Of a stretch of DNA of 64,000 nt, positions 27,457 to 36,063 are shown piece after piece. The first letter of the stretch is position 1; the number at the start of each line of letters is the position of its first letter. The position numbers were made by a program, and so were the translations under genes. The notes under the pieces were generated by a model that had not been told where the DNA came from, made no database searches, and worked only from the letters and a program-made list of their open reading frames with translations. Source of the stretch: DATKYQ01 sp035528415 (lineage in GTDB: Bacteria; Myxococcota; B64-G9); NCBI GenBank assembly GCA_035528415.1, contig DATKYQ010000040.1:1-64000 (forward strand), written 5' to 3'.

Positions 27457-29816
27457 TAACGCACGCGCACGAAGGCGGTACGCACACGGTTGTTCCCGTC
27501 ATGTTGGTACTTCTGGGTGACCGGCAGGCGCTGGGGCCCCTTCCAGAGCCCCATCCAGAGCGTGAAACTCTGATAGGGATAGTTGGCCGGCACGACCATC
27601 GAGTAGTCGTCTTCGATGATCTCTCCAACCTTCCATTCGCTGGTAGGGTAGAGCCCGCCCATAGGCGCATGGTCGCCGAACACGCGGTGTGCGCCGCCCT
27701 GTGGTCCGTCGCCGTGAATGAACACCAGCCAGTCGTCGCCCGACTGCACTTTGCACTTGAAGAAGTACGAGATGGTGAAAGTCCCTCCCTTTTCAACCTC
27801 GGGCTGCGACAGCTTCCAACCCAGTAACTCAATCTTGCCGTCGAAGTCCACGTTGGTCTTGTGAATCCCCGAGGGAACCTCGGACAAAACGCTGGTCGCG
27901 ACCTTTTTCTGCCCCGCGGGATCGCGCTCGGTCGAGCACAGGCAACTGAAGGGGTGATCGTCGGATACCACGTAGAGCGATTTTCCAAGCTTCTTCTTGA
28001 CCTGTGGCCCGAGGCCGGCCAGCAGGGATTTGCAATCCTGGCCGAAGCCCGCCCCGAGAATCAGGAAGCTTCTCGTCGGGCGGGCTAAAAATTCGATGGC
28101 CTTGTCGACGTTCGGCTGATCAGACTTTGAAAGATCTACGGCTTTATTGTCGAAGTAGAACGATACGCTGCGGCTCAACCAGCCGTTATACTGCGCGATG
28201 GGGGCCTTGCCGCCGCACTCTTTCATGTATGCGCGGTAAAGAGGTTCCTGGGTAAAGGTCGGTGTCACCCGCGGCATGATCCAGGCGGTCAGAAAGACGC
28301 ATGTCGCGGCGGATACGGCAAACATGGCGCCGAAGGCCGCGTCGCCCACATTGCGGCGGAAGAACAACCAGGCCATGACGAGCAGCCAGGCCCCGCCGAG
28401 AACGCCTAAAAATGGATAGGGATCCAGACCGCGCGGCATGGGCCATCCGTAGTAGTAGTCGAACATGCTGATGAACCACTTGTAGTTGTGCAGGATGTCC
28501 AGCAACATGACCGCGCCTATGGGAATCGCCAGCATGGTCAGCAGGCGCATTTCGGCGCGGTCAGCATCGTTGCGGGCGCGAGCCAAGTAGACGCCCACCA
28601 TGACCGCCATAAAAGGAACCACCGGGAAGATGTAGTGGTGGAACTTCGTCTGAAACAGGCTGAAGGCCGCCCAGGGCACTATGGCGCCAAGCAACACGAG
28701 CAGGTTCTTCTTGCCGGCGCCCTCGAAATCGGATGGTTTCCAGCGGATGATCCTGATGAAGGCCATCGGCAGCAGAGTGACCCACGGGTAGGTGGCAAAC
28801 GCCAGCTGCTTGAAGAAGACGTCGAACGTGCCCTCCTGCTTGCCGATGGTGCCCGCGGCCCGATCGAAATGATGGTAGATTACCGCCTCGCGCACGAAAG
28901 GCCAGCCGTGCTTTGCGATCATGAAGACGTGCCAGGGAAGAATCACGGCCAGCAGCGCACCGAAGCCGATCCAGTTCTTGCGCGATCCCGCGCCCATCAG
29001 GGTCGTCGCGTCCCGGCCCATCAGGAACACCAGTACCAGTGACAGGGAGACCAGGCTGAGCATGCCGGCGAAGGCGGGATCTTTCACGGAGAAAAAGAAG
29101 TAAGCGGCGCAGGCTGCCATGAATAATCCCGCGCCTATCCAGGTGGCCCTTCCCACCCGGGCAAAGAAACCGCTGTCCCAGCGCAGCACAAGGAAAACGA
29201 AGATTATTCCAGCAGGTATGAAGAATGCAAGCAGCCACTTGGAGAGAAAGGCAAAGCCGGTCAGCACGTAGAAGGCGATCAGGTGTCCTGGCTTGCCATG
29301 CTCGGATCTGGACAGGAAGTAGTAGCCGATCGCCGGGGTGCAAAGGGCCACAAAAGGCAGATCGAACATCAGCTGGTGGGCAAGCATGGCATACATGGGA
29401 GAGGTCGCCAGCACAAGGGCAGAGTAAACTCCCGCCCGCCTGGAAAAAAGGCGCGACACCCATCCATAGGTCAGCAAGATGCCAAGAAGCGCCAGCAGAA
29501 AGATAGGCAGGCGGCCTGCGAAGTGCAGCCAGGGGCTCGATGGGTCGTGAACGCCGAAGACAGCAAAGGACGTGCGCAGCAACCACAACGGCAAGATGGG
29601 TTTCGACCACCACCTGTTCTGTCCACGGTACCAGGTGTCCATCCAGCTGCCATGATCCCCCATCTCCTTGGCCACCTGCGCGTAGTGCGACTCCCAGGGA
29701 TCCCAGAATGCGTAGGAACCGAGCCGGGGCAGGTACAAGGCCGAGACCAGCAGGGTGAGCAGAAGCAAAGCCTGCAGATCCTTGTTGCGGACCAGCTTGC
29801 CGAGCCTTTCACCCAT
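27456..29816 (-). CDS. ArnT-like (GT39/PMT superfamily) membrane glycosyltransferase
   Basis: A 786-residue polytopic protein. The N-terminus carries the GT-C signature after the first helix: a Trp/Asp-rich loop DPWESHYAQVAKEMGDHGSW with an aspartate and histidine, then RGQNRWWSKPILPLWLL. Roughly ten hydrophobic helices run to about residue 500. The C-terminal ~290 residues are soluble, with cysteines (DCKSLL, FSCLCS). Such enzymes transfer sugars from polyprenyl-phosphate donors to lipid A, lipids or proteins on the periplasmic side; the exact substrate is unknown. It has a strong upstream promoter and a SD AAGGAG. Confidence is high for the fold, moderate for the reaction. Confidence 0.75.
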   Translation of the reverse strand: MGERLGKLVRNKDLQALLLLTLLVSALYLPRLGSYAFWDPWESHYAQVAKEMGDHGSWMDTWYRGQNRWWSKPILPLWLLRTSFAVFGVHDPSSPWLHFAGRLPIFLLALLGILLTYGWVSRLFSRRAGVYSALVLATSPMYAMLAHQLMFDLPFVALCTPAIGYYFLSRSEHGKPGHLIAFYVLTGFAFLSKWLLAFFIPAGIIFVFLVLRWDSGFFARVGRATWIGAGLFMAACAAYFFFSVKDPAFAGMLSLVSLSLVLVFLMGRDATTLMGAGSRKNWIGFGALLAVILPWHVFMIAKHGWPFVREAVIYHHFDRAAGTIGKQEGTFDVFFKQLAFATYPWVTLLPMAFIRIIRWKPSDFEGAGKKNLLVLLGAIVPWAAFSLFQTKFHHYIFPVVPFMAVMVGVYLARARNDADRAEMRLLTMLAIPIGAVMLLDILHNYKWFISMFDYYYGWPMPRGLDPYPFLGVLGGAWLLVMAWLFFRRNVGDAAFGAMFAVSAATCVFLTAWIMPRVTPTFTQEPLYRAYMKECGGKAPIAQYNGWLSRSVSFYFDNKAVDLSKSDQPNVDKAIEFLARPTRSFLILGAGFGQDCKSLLAGLGPQVKKKLGKSLYVVSDDHPFSCLCSTERDPAGQKKVATSVLSEVPSGIHKTNVDFDGKIELLGWKLSQPEVEKGGTFTISYFFKCKVQSGDDWLVFIHGDGPQGGAHRVFGDHAPMGGLYPTSEWKVGEIIEDDYSMVVPANYPYQSFTLWMGLWKGPQRLPVTQKYQHDGNNRVRTAFVRVR

Positions 29817-29852
29817 AAATACTCCTTCAAATCAGATGGTTATGCGTACGAA

Positions 29853-29881
29853 ATTAGAGCAAATCCAGTGACGGCTGTCAA
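29853..29881 (-). promoter_or_regulatory. Sigma70 promoter of the glycosyltransferase gene
   Basis: Minus strand TTGACA (29876-29881) and TCTAAT (29853-29858) with 17 bp spacing, about 37 bp upstream of ATG 29816. Confidence 0.7.
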
Positions 29882-29929
29882 CTTTGTAACTTATCCCAGT
29901 GGCGAATTTCAAAAATAGCGTACAATAAA

Positions 29930-30020
29930 AAGGCCCAGGACGTCGCGGGGGGGGAACGACAATCCCAGGCCTGGGTTCTAGTAAGAACCCGTTATCTAAT
30001 TTATCTATAGATAATATTTT
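29930..30020. repeat. Intergenic region with nested palindromes and a G8 run
   Basis: The 329-bp gap between the glycosyltransferase and the TlpA-like operon holds no gene that I can find. It contains a G8 run (29947-29954), the 12-bp palindrome CCCAGGCCTGGG (29964-29975), a hairpin GGGTTCT/AGAACCC just after it, and the 14-bp perfect palindrome TTATCTATAGATAA (30001-30014). The second looks like a regulator-binding site for the divergent genes, but no matching family is recognised. Confidence 0.45.
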
Positions 30021-30091
30021 GTCAAGTTTTACTGGAAAGTTACAAAAATCATGTATTGTTACCCGACTGCGATCGACCTCTTTTTCTTTAC

Positions 30092-30120
30092 TTGACCATT
30101 TTGACCGTTGGTTCGATTAT
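30092..30120 (+). promoter_or_regulatory. Candidate sigma70 promoter of the thioredoxin-like lipoprotein operon
   Basis: TTGACC (30092-30097) and GATTAT (30115-30120), 17 bp spacing, about 26 bp before ATG 30146. The -10 box is weak. Confidence 0.45.
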
Positions 30121-30145
30121 AAGGACTGGATACAAGGGAGATGCC

Positions 30146-30775
30146 ATGCTTCGCACAATTGCGATGTCTTTGCTTGTTGCACTTCTGGTCTCGGTATCCG
30201 GTTGTGCATGGGAATCCGGCGGCACGGGCTCGGATGGTGGAGATAAGGATGGAAACAACGCCAACTACCCTCCCCCGCCGTACGGCGCCAACTACGGGGA
30301 TACCGTCGAGAACTTCCGGCTGGAGGAGGTCCTGTGCGGCGGAGAAGCCGCTCGCGGCCGGGCCATCTACGCGGCGAACTTCCAAGATGCCAAGGCCACC
30401 CTGGTCACGGTGCACGCAGGCTGGTGCTCTGTCTGCAAGGCCCAGGCGGCAACCATGGAAGACGGCCTCTACCAGAGATACAAAGACCAGGGTTTCAGGA
30501 TCCTGCTGGTTATGTTCGAAGATGACCAGGGCGGCTCCGAAGAACAGGCTCTAATGGACTACACCTGCACCTACCGCGATCGTTACCACATGACCTTTAC
30601 CCTGGCGGTCGACCCCGACGCCGCCGTGATGGGACAGTTTTTCCGTCCCACCCAGGCCGGCACTCCCCTGAACATGCTCTTAGACCGCGATATGGTTATC
30701 CGCTACAAAGTCGAGGGCGTCATCCCCGACGTACTCGAGGGCAACATCGAGGCCGTTCTCTCCGAGCAGGACTGA
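30146..30775 (+). CDS. Thioredoxin-like lipoprotein (first of two)
   Basis: A 209-residue lipoprotein: signal LLVALLVSVSGC with lipobox Cys 20, a Gly/Asp/Asn/Pro-rich linker, then a thioredoxin-fold domain with active-site CSVC (94-97, AGWCSVCKAQ) preceded by VTVHAGW. After it there is a likely cis-Pro region (TQAGTPLNM, about 173-181). Thiol-disulfide exchange outside the cytoplasm is the likely chemistry. ATG 30146 has GGGAG at about 7 nt; the longer frame from 30056 is unlikely. The stop is 7 bp before the next gene, which encodes a second TlpA-like lipoprotein. Confidence 0.8.
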   Translation: MLRTIAMSLLVALLVSVSGCAWESGGTGSDGGDKDGNNANYPPPPYGANYGDTVENFRLEEVLCGGEAARGRAIYAANFQDAKATLVTVHAGWCSVCKAQAATMEDGLYQRYKDQGFRILLVMFEDDQGGSEEQALMDYTCTYRDRYHMTFTLAVDPDAAVMGQFFRPTQAGTPLNMLLDRDMVIRYKVEGVIPDVLEGNIEAVLSEQD

Positions 30776-30782
30776 TCTCGTC

Positions 30783-31322
30783 ATGTCTCGCACACGGTTC
30801 CTCTTGCCGGTATTGCTCGCCGCCATCCTGGTTGTATCCCTGGCCGCATGTTCCGGCGCTACGACGAAGCCGGGCGAGCGACCGGCCCAGGCCGCCGGGG
30901 TCGCCGGGGACTTCGCGCTGCATGATCTCGCCGGCAATACTGTTCGCCTGAGCGACTACGGGGACAAGGTAGTCTACCTGTCGTTCTGGGCCTCATGGTG
31001 CGAGCCGTGCCGCAGCGAACTGCCGCAGCTTCAGAAGATATGGGAGCGGCTGCGCGGGCAAGGTTTCGAACTGTTAAGCATCGTTGTAGATCCTTCCGAT
31101 CTCGAGAGCACCGTTCGGCGTCAGGTTCATCGCTACCGCTATCGTTTTCCGGTCCTGCTGGATCAGGACACCGAGGTGGCTAACCGTTTCAATCCCACCA
31201 TGACCCTGCCTTTCGGTGTCTTATTGGATCGCCGCGGCAGGATCGCATACACCCACAAGGGTTACCGCATCGGGGACGAGCAATTGGTCGAAGATAAAAT
31301 CGGCAAGCTGCTGTCCCAATAA
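30783..31322 (+). CDS. TlpA-family thiol-disulfide oxidoreductase lipoprotein (second)
   Basis: A 179-residue lipoprotein. Signal peptide with lipobox LAAC (Cys 23), followed by an AhpC/TSA-like thioredoxin fold typical of TlpA/ResA: DFALHDLAGNTVRLSDYGDKVVYLSFWASWCEPC (given in parts: active-site WCEPC at Cys 73 and Cys 76), then ELPQLQKIW, and TLPFGVLLDRRGRI with the cis-Pro. Membrane-bound reductases of this type reduce c-type apocytochromes or protein disulfides; here the neighbours are a lipoprotein and an outer-membrane barrel. It is tightly packed with both, so they probably act together. Confidence 0.85.
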   Translation: MSRTRFLLPVLLAAILVVSLAACSGATTKPGERPAQAAGVAGDFALHDLAGNTVRLSDYGDKVVYLSFWASWCEPCRSELPQLQKIWERLRGQGFELLSIVVDPSDLESTVRRQVHRYRYRFPVLLDQDTEVANRFNPTMTLPFGVLLDRRGRIAYTHKGYRIGDEQLVEDKIGKLLSQ

Positions 31323-31327
31323 ACTCC

Positions 31328-32995
31328 ATGCGCCCGCGACATCTAATCACGCAACTTTTAGTGCTTCTATCATGCGCCTCTCCCGCCGGAGCTTTCGATT
31401 TCACTTTTCCCTGGACAGACCGGCAGGCCTCTTTCGAGATCGCCGAGACGATGGTTGCCGACTACCATGCCGACAATTTCGACGGCGACAAGTACAACGA
31501 CGACTACTTCGACATTCGTAACCGCCTCAACTTGAAGTTGGCGGTGGCCGACTTCACCTTCTCGCTGCGGATCGACACCTCCACCTTCATCTCCGATCCC
31601 GCCGGGGCGTCTCCTGCCTACCTCGACAGGTACGCCCCGGAAAAGTGGTCGGCCGCCTACCATGGCAGGAACCTCCAGGTTACCCTGGGCGACGTCTACG
31701 GCTCATTCGGGCGGGGAATCGCTTTGAGGATCCGCAAGACCGACCAACTGGCCGAGGACACCACCCTGATGGGAGCAAAACTCACAGCACGACTGGGAGA
31801 GATCGAATTGCAGGCGCTCGGCGGCCTGGTCAACCCGACCAACACCGACGGGGTAAGCGAGAAGACTATCTCGGATTACTTCGCGCTCAAGACCGACGTG
31901 CTGGCCGGGCTCCGCGCCGCCTGGAAGATCAAGAACATTGTCAGTTTGGGCATTCACGGCCTGGGAGTGTTCTTCGATCCCTTCGAGCGCAACGCCGAGG
32001 CCGAGGCGCAGATCGACACTTCGGTATTGCCCAGGCGCGCCTTCGTTGGCGGAGCCAGCCTGCAAGCGAACGACCTTCTCGAATGGGCCGATCTTTACGC
32101 CGAGTTCGATTGGATGCACAGGAGCTTCAATTTGGCCGACCTGCCGCAGGAGGACGGCCAGGCATTCTTCTTCGGGGGCAACGTATACTACGGCAACTGG
32201 ACATTCACGGCCGAGGTTAAACACTACGAAGACTACGAGTTGTACACCGTCTCCGACAGCGGCGACTATTTGAAAACGCGCATCGACTACATCCGACCCC
32301 CGACCCTGGAGCCGGAAGACATGGAGGTGCGCAACAACCGCAATGTAACCGGCGCAAGGTTCAGGGTAGACTGGCGCCCTGCCGGCGCTGACACCCTGCT
32401 GTTCGTCTCCTACGCGGGTTTCGTGGCCAGAGACACCTTCACCTCCGGCGAAAAGTCGTGGGTATACAACACCCGCCTGGGCGCGGAGCAGGAATTTCTA
32501 AAGAGAGGGCTGGCCAGCCTGGACGCTGGGTTGCGCGAGGAAGTTCCGCTCGAGTTGGGGGGAGACTCGTTGCAGCTAGTATACCTGAATGGCTCGCTGA
32601 AGGTCCCACTGGCCGCCCGTCACAGCCTGGATCTGCACGGCAACAACTGGTGGGGACACCACCGTGTTCTGGCTCTCGACCAAGCCAGTGATTTCCTCAA
32701 GGGCGAGTGGAGCCTGGGTTACTCATGGTCGCCCTGGCTGTCTGTGAGCCTGATTGTCGGATACGACACCGAGCTTTCGGGCAGCAGAAAACTCGACATC
32801 TTCTTCAAGCCAGCCGGCGGTTCGCCGATAAGACAGGTCTTTTTAGCAGGCGGACTGACCGTGAACATCCATGACCTCGTGGTGCTCAAGCTCCTGGCCG
32901 GTCAACTGCATGGTGGGCCGAAATGCGTCAATGGAAGCTGCCGAATATTCCCGCCCTTCTCCGGCGTACGGCTTGAAGCAACCTTGCGCATATAG
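31328..32995 (+). CDS. Outer-membrane beta-barrel protein, DUF6029-like
   Basis: A 555-residue exported protein with a signal (LLVLLSCASPAGA, cut near residue 22) and a long string of alternating amphipathic strands, aromatic girdles and short turns, ending with a typical barrel C-terminus (FSGVRLEATLRI). The first ~110 residues hold the segments YHADNFDGDKYNDDYFDIRNRLNLKLA and QVTLGDVYGSFGRGIAL, which resemble DUF6029 family proteins. Function unknown. It lies 5 bp downstream of the second TlpA-like gene, so its maturation or assembly may need the thiol-disulfide proteins; that is inference. Confidence 0.65.
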   Translation: MRPRHLITQLLVLLSCASPAGAFDFTFPWTDRQASFEIAETMVADYHADNFDGDKYNDDYFDIRNRLNLKLAVADFTFSLRIDTSTFISDPAGASPAYLDRYAPEKWSAAYHGRNLQVTLGDVYGSFGRGIALRIRKTDQLAEDTTLMGAKLTARLGEIELQALGGLVNPTNTDGVSEKTISDYFALKTDVLAGLRAAWKIKNIVSLGIHGLGVFFDPFERNAEAEAQIDTSVLPRRAFVGGASLQANDLLEWADLYAEFDWMHRSFNLADLPQEDGQAFFFGGNVYYGNWTFTAEVKHYEDYELYTVSDSGDYLKTRIDYIRPPTLEPEDMEVRNNRNVTGARFRVDWRPAGADTLLFVSYAGFVARDTFTSGEKSWVYNTRLGAEQEFLKRGLASLDAGLREEVPLELGGDSLQLVYLNGSLKVPLAARHSLDLHGNNWWGHHRVLALDQASDFLKGEWSLGYSWSPWLSVSLIVGYDTELSGSRKLDIFFKPAGGSPIRQVFLAGGLTVNIHDLVVLKLLAGQLHGGPKCVNGSCRIFPPFSGVRLEATLRI

Positions 32996-33052
32996 GCCCG
33001 TACCTGGTAGACTGGCGCTGTTATGCTTAATATGTAGGGAGGATCGAGTCAT

Positions 33053-33643
33053 ATGAATGTCTATGGGCGTCTTGGTTTGCTTGCGGCTCTTATGTTTCTC
33101 TTCCACGGCTGTCTCAACGATGGATCCGGCAATCAGGACTCCGGCCCGGAGTGCAAAAGCAACGACGACTGTACTCTCCCCAAGACCTGCCAGCCGGACG
33201 GAACCTGCCTCTTCATCGATCCGGACGCCAACCGGGCCACCGGCACCTTCGAACTGCGCATGAACTCGAGCAGCGGCAGTGCGGATGTCAGCGGAAAGCT
33301 CGACGGCAAGGGTTTCTTCATGAACATCGGCGGCCAGGTTCAGTTCGACTCCGGACAAGGTGTGGTGACTTTGGAAATATACGGCGTGCTGACGTCGAAT
33401 CTGCTGAACGGCTTGACTTTCGAGTTGCCTACCGATCCACCCCTGAACCAGGAAGTGAAATTCGGAGCAAGCGGTGTTGCCGATGGAACATTCGACCTGA
33501 TAAACATCGACAACGACGGCTACGAAACAAGCCGGCACTCGACCGCCGACATCACCGGCGGCGGTGTAACTTTCACCAAGTTCTCCCTGACGAGCAACCA
33601 GGCCGTGGAGGGCAGCCTCGACATTCAGCTCAAGAGTCGCTGA
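33053..33643 (+). CDS. Small lipoprotein, unrecognised
   Basis: A 196-residue lipoprotein with lipobox FHGC (Cys 20), then a Cys-rich MopE-like start (DDCTLPKTCQPDGTC) and a beta-rich rest without a named domain. GGGAGG lies upstream of ATG 33053. Its 3' end overlaps the minus-strand epmA gene by 14 bp. Probably a minor surface protein; no function can be given. Confidence 0.6.
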   Translation: MNVYGRLGLLAALMFLFHGCLNDGSGNQDSGPECKSNDDCTLPKTCQPDGTCLFIDPDANRATGTFELRMNSSSGSADVSGKLDGKGFFMNIGGQVQFDSGQGVVTLEIYGVLTSNLLNGLTFELPTDPPLNQEVKFGASGVADGTFDLINIDNDGYETSRHSTADITGGGVTFTKFSLTSNQAVEGSLDIQLKSR

Positions 33644-34664
33644 GATCCAGTTCAAGAGCCAGCGGAAAGGCCATCACCTGCTCAATCGATTCTCTGCCGC
33701 ACACGAGCATCACCAGCCTGTCGACGCCCAGCGCGCAACCTGAACATTGCGGCAGTCCTTCTTCGAGTGCGGCTAGAAATCTCTCGTCCAACTCGGGCAC
33801 TCGTTTTCCGAGCCTGCTCCTTTCGGTGCGCTGCATCTCGAACCTGGCCCGCTGCTGGCAGGCGTCGGTCAGCTCGCCGTAGCCGTTACATAGTTCCAGC
33901 CCGCCCGCATACAGCTCGAACCTTTCTGCCAACCAGAGCTGCCTTGGTCTCAACCTGGCCAGCGCGGCCATCTGGGCCGGGTAGTCATACAGGAAAACGG
34001 GACCGATGGGCTTGAGCTTGTCCTCCACCCTTTCGATCAGCACACGGTTAATCAGATCGTCGAAGCTGTCATCCGGCGCCGTCGCGACCCCGGCGCGATC
34101 GAGGGCCGCGCGGGTCTCGTTCTCGGAGAAATCCTCAGGCAGTTCGATTCCGCCCAGTTCGCCTATCGCCCTGATGAGCGTGTAGCGCCCGAAGGGCTCT
34201 GTCGGAAACAGGCCCGACTGGACAACCTCAGCGACACTGCGCACAAGTTCTTCAGTGAAGTCCATCATCTGCTCGACGGTGCAACCCACCTGGTACCACT
34301 CGAGACCGGTGAATTCCGGGTTGTGCCGTGCCGTCAGCTCGCCGTTTCTGAAAAACGGGCCGATCTGGAAGATACGTTCCATCCCAGCCGTCAGCATGCG
34401 CTTCATGTGGAACTCCGGCGAGGTGGGCAAGAAAAGCGTCCTCTCCTGCGCGCCTTCGAGCCGCAGCCTGGTGCTGAAGCTTTCGAGATGTAGCGCAGGA
34501 TCGGCCGTCAACGCCAGGCAGGGGGTGCTCACCTCGACGAAGTCGCGCTCCACGAAGAACGATCTTATCGCCCCCAGTATGCGGGCACGCGCGCGCAGGG
34601 TGCCGAGCAGCGCGGGATCGGCGCGCACACGTCGGCTAAAAGAAGAACCGCTTTCAGCTTTCAT
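33630..34664 (-). CDS. epmA: Elongation factor P beta-lysylation protein EpmA (PoxA/GenX-like)
   Basis: About 344 residues, the length of EpmA, a truncated class II lysyl-tRNA synthetase that adds (R)-beta-lysine to EF-P. Class II motifs are visible: motif 2 as RNGELTARHNPEFTGLEWYQ (about 105-125), and motif 3 ending LGVDRLVML. Family Gly-rich ELCNGYGEL and the absence of an anticodon-binding domain support EpmA. ATG 34664 overlaps the upstream def stop (ATGAAAGCTGA); a GTG at 34673 is an alternative. EF-P itself and EpmB are not in this window. The 3' end overlaps the convergent lipoprotein gene by 14 bp. Confidence 0.9.
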   Translation of the reverse strand: MKAESGSSFSRRVRADPALLGTLRARARILGAIRSFFVERDFVEVSTPCLALTADPALHLESFSTRLRLEGAQERTLFLPTSPEFHMKRMLTAGMERIFQIGPFFRNGELTARHNPEFTGLEWYQVGCTVEQMMDFTEELVRSVAEVVQSGLFPTEPFGRYTLIRAIGELGGIELPEDFSENETRAALDRAGVATAPDDSFDDLINRVLIERVEDKLKPIGPVFLYDYPAQMAALARLRPRQLWLAERFELYAGGLELCNGYGELTDACQQRARFEMQRTERSRLGKRVPELDERFLAALEEGLPQCSGCALGVDRLVMLVCGRESIEQVMAFPLALELDLSDS

Positions 34665-35187
34665 CCTCTGCACCGCGGTCGATATCTTTTTCGAAGCCCA
34701 GGCTCGACATATCGGGCATGCGATCGACGAAGACGATACCGTTCAGGTGATCGATCTCGTGTTGCAGCACCCTGGCCGGGAAATCCTTGAAACGCTTCTC
34801 GATAGGCTTCCCCCGGCGGTCGAGCGCGCGCAAGAGCAGCGAAGCATGCCGCGGAACCACTCCGCGAAGATCCCTGAGCGACAGGCACCCCTCCCAGCCA
34901 TCCTCGAACTCTGCGGACATCTCGGACAGTTCGGGGTTTACAAGCACTGTTGGCTCCACACCTGCACCGCCGGCGTCCATTTCGGGCGGCACCCAGAAAG
35001 CCAACACCCTGATCGACTGAAATACCTGGGGAGCGGCCAGGCCGGCACCCTGGTGGAAAACCATGCTCTCGAGCAGGCTGTCTGCGAATTCCTGAAAAGC
35101 GGCCGTTTCAATCTTGGCCGGATCGACCCCGGTGGCCTTACGGCGAAGCACCGGCTGACCCAGGCTGGCAACTTGAAATATCGCCAT
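34654..35187 (-). CDS. def: Peptide deformylase
   Basis: A 177-residue peptide deformylase, removing the N-terminal formyl group from nascent proteins with a bound metal ion. Motif 1 GAGLAAPQ, motif 2 EGCLSL (metal Cys) and motif 3 QHEIDHLNG (metal His pair and catalytic Glu) are complete. The ATG at 35187 is 2 bp after the stop of the DUF4177-like gene, with GAGGCGGG upstream. It overlaps epmA at its end, so this three-gene minus-strand set is probably one operon. Usually def lies next to fmt; here fmt is absent from the window. Confidence 0.94.
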   Translation of the reverse strand: MAIFQVASLGQPVLRRKATGVDPAKIETAAFQEFADSLLESMVFHQGAGLAAPQVFQSIRVLAFWVPPEMDAGGAGVEPTVLVNPELSEMSAEFEDGWEGCLSLRDLRGVVPRHASLLLRALDRRGKPIEKRFKDFPARVLQHEIDHLNGIVFVDRMPDMSSLGFEKDIDRGAEDES

Positions 35188-35188
35188 T

Positions 35189-35386
35189 TCACTCACCCGC
35201 CTCTTTCTCGGGGTTAGCGTTGTTGCGCGTGAAAAGAACAAAAGCCATGGCCGGTCTTTTCGACGCGTCACGCATGGCGAACTGCATGCCGTCGAAGATC
35301 CAGCCTTGTGAAACCCACTCGTTGATGATCCTCTCGAGGTCTTCGTCGGTGACCACGCTGGTTTCTACCACCTTGTATTTCAACAT
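35189..35386 (-). CDS. DUF4177-like small protein
   Basis: A 65-residue protein starting LKYKVVETSVVTDEDLERIINEWVSQGWIF, whose pattern (strand, acidic helix, GW, strand) matches the DUF4177 family of small unknown proteins. ATG 35386 has a GGAG 6 nt upstream. It overlaps the def gene closely (stop 35189, def start 35187). Function unknown. Confidence 0.65.
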   Translation of the reverse strand: MLKYKVVETSVVTDEDLERIINEWVSQGWIFDGMQFAMRDASKRPAMAFVLFTRNNANPEKEAGE

Positions 35387-35472
35387 CTTTAGCTCCTTGC
35401 TGCGGCACAGATGGTGAATTATACCCTCGCACGCGGGACTGTCAACGCCCGTCGAGCCCGGTAAATAATGTA

Positions 35473-35500
35473 TTGATTGCCGGCCGCGTCCTGCGATAGT
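35473..35500 (+). promoter_or_regulatory. Candidate sigma70 promoter of the FHA gene
   Basis: TTGATT (35473-35478) and GATAGT (35495-35500), 16 bp spacing; 38 bp before ATG 35539, which has AAGGAGA 7-13 nt upstream. The 152-bp space also faces the DUF4177-def-epmA operon. Confidence 0.5.
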
Positions 35501-35538
35501 CTTGCTCAGTTGTAGCCTGTCCAAGGAGAACGATCGCG

Positions 35539-36063
35539 ATGGAAATCGTCCGGCATTACCTCGAATTCTTTCTCAGCGAGGGCGAGGAGGCGTTTCTCGG
35601 GTGTTTCAACCACCCCTTTTTGCTTTACCCCGAGAAACACGCCGCCGCCGGCTTCGCGACCTACCATACGCGTATGGCCGATCGCGGGGAGGGCGCGCAC
35701 ATCGCGGGAAGCGGCAAGGAAATCAAGCAGTTCAAGGTATTGCCGCCCAACGCCGAGCTGGGCTCGAAATATCCGGCCAAGCTGCTTGTCGGGCGCAGTA
35801 CCGAGCGCGAATTCTCGATCGACCACTCGACCGTCTCTAAGCGCCATGCCTTTCTGATGTTTGACGACGAAAAGAAAGCCTACAAGTTGGGCGACGCTGG
35901 CTCCACCAACGGAACCTTCCTCAACGGCCAGAATGTCGAATCGGGAGAACCGGTATACGTCCGCGACGGCAACATCATCTCTTTCGGCGACTGTGACTAC
36001 ATGTTCTTCTCGCCGCACGGCTTTGTCGAGTTGCTAAAACGTCTCAAGGCCGAGGAATCCTGA
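35539..36063 (+). CDS. FHA domain protein
   Basis: A 174-residue cytoplasmic protein whose second half (about 80-165) is a forkhead-associated phosphothreonine-binding domain: LLVGRSTEREFSI (Gly-Arg), STVSKRHAFL (Ser, Arg-His), and GSTNGTFLNG (the conserved Asn-Gly loop). The first ~75 residues form an alpha/beta region without a known family. Such proteins read threonine phosphorylation by kinases; two kinase-like genes lie in this window, though not next to it. Its stop overlaps the convergent VWA gene by 20 bp. Confidence 0.85.
   Translation: MEIVRHYLEFFLSEGEEAFLGCFNHPFLLYPEKHAAAGFATYHTRMADRGEGAHIAGSGKEIKQFKVLPPNAELGSKYPAKLLVGRSTEREFSIDHSTVSKRHAFLMFDDEKKAYKLGDAGSTNGTFLNGQNVESGEPVYVRDGNIISFGDCDYMFFSPHGFVELLKRLKAEES

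Noticed and set aside
33630..33643. Possible frameshift or annotation error at the epmA/lipoprotein 3' overlap
   Set aside because: Both frames run to normal stops; the 14-bp convergent overlap is acceptable, as is the 20-bp one at 36044-36063.
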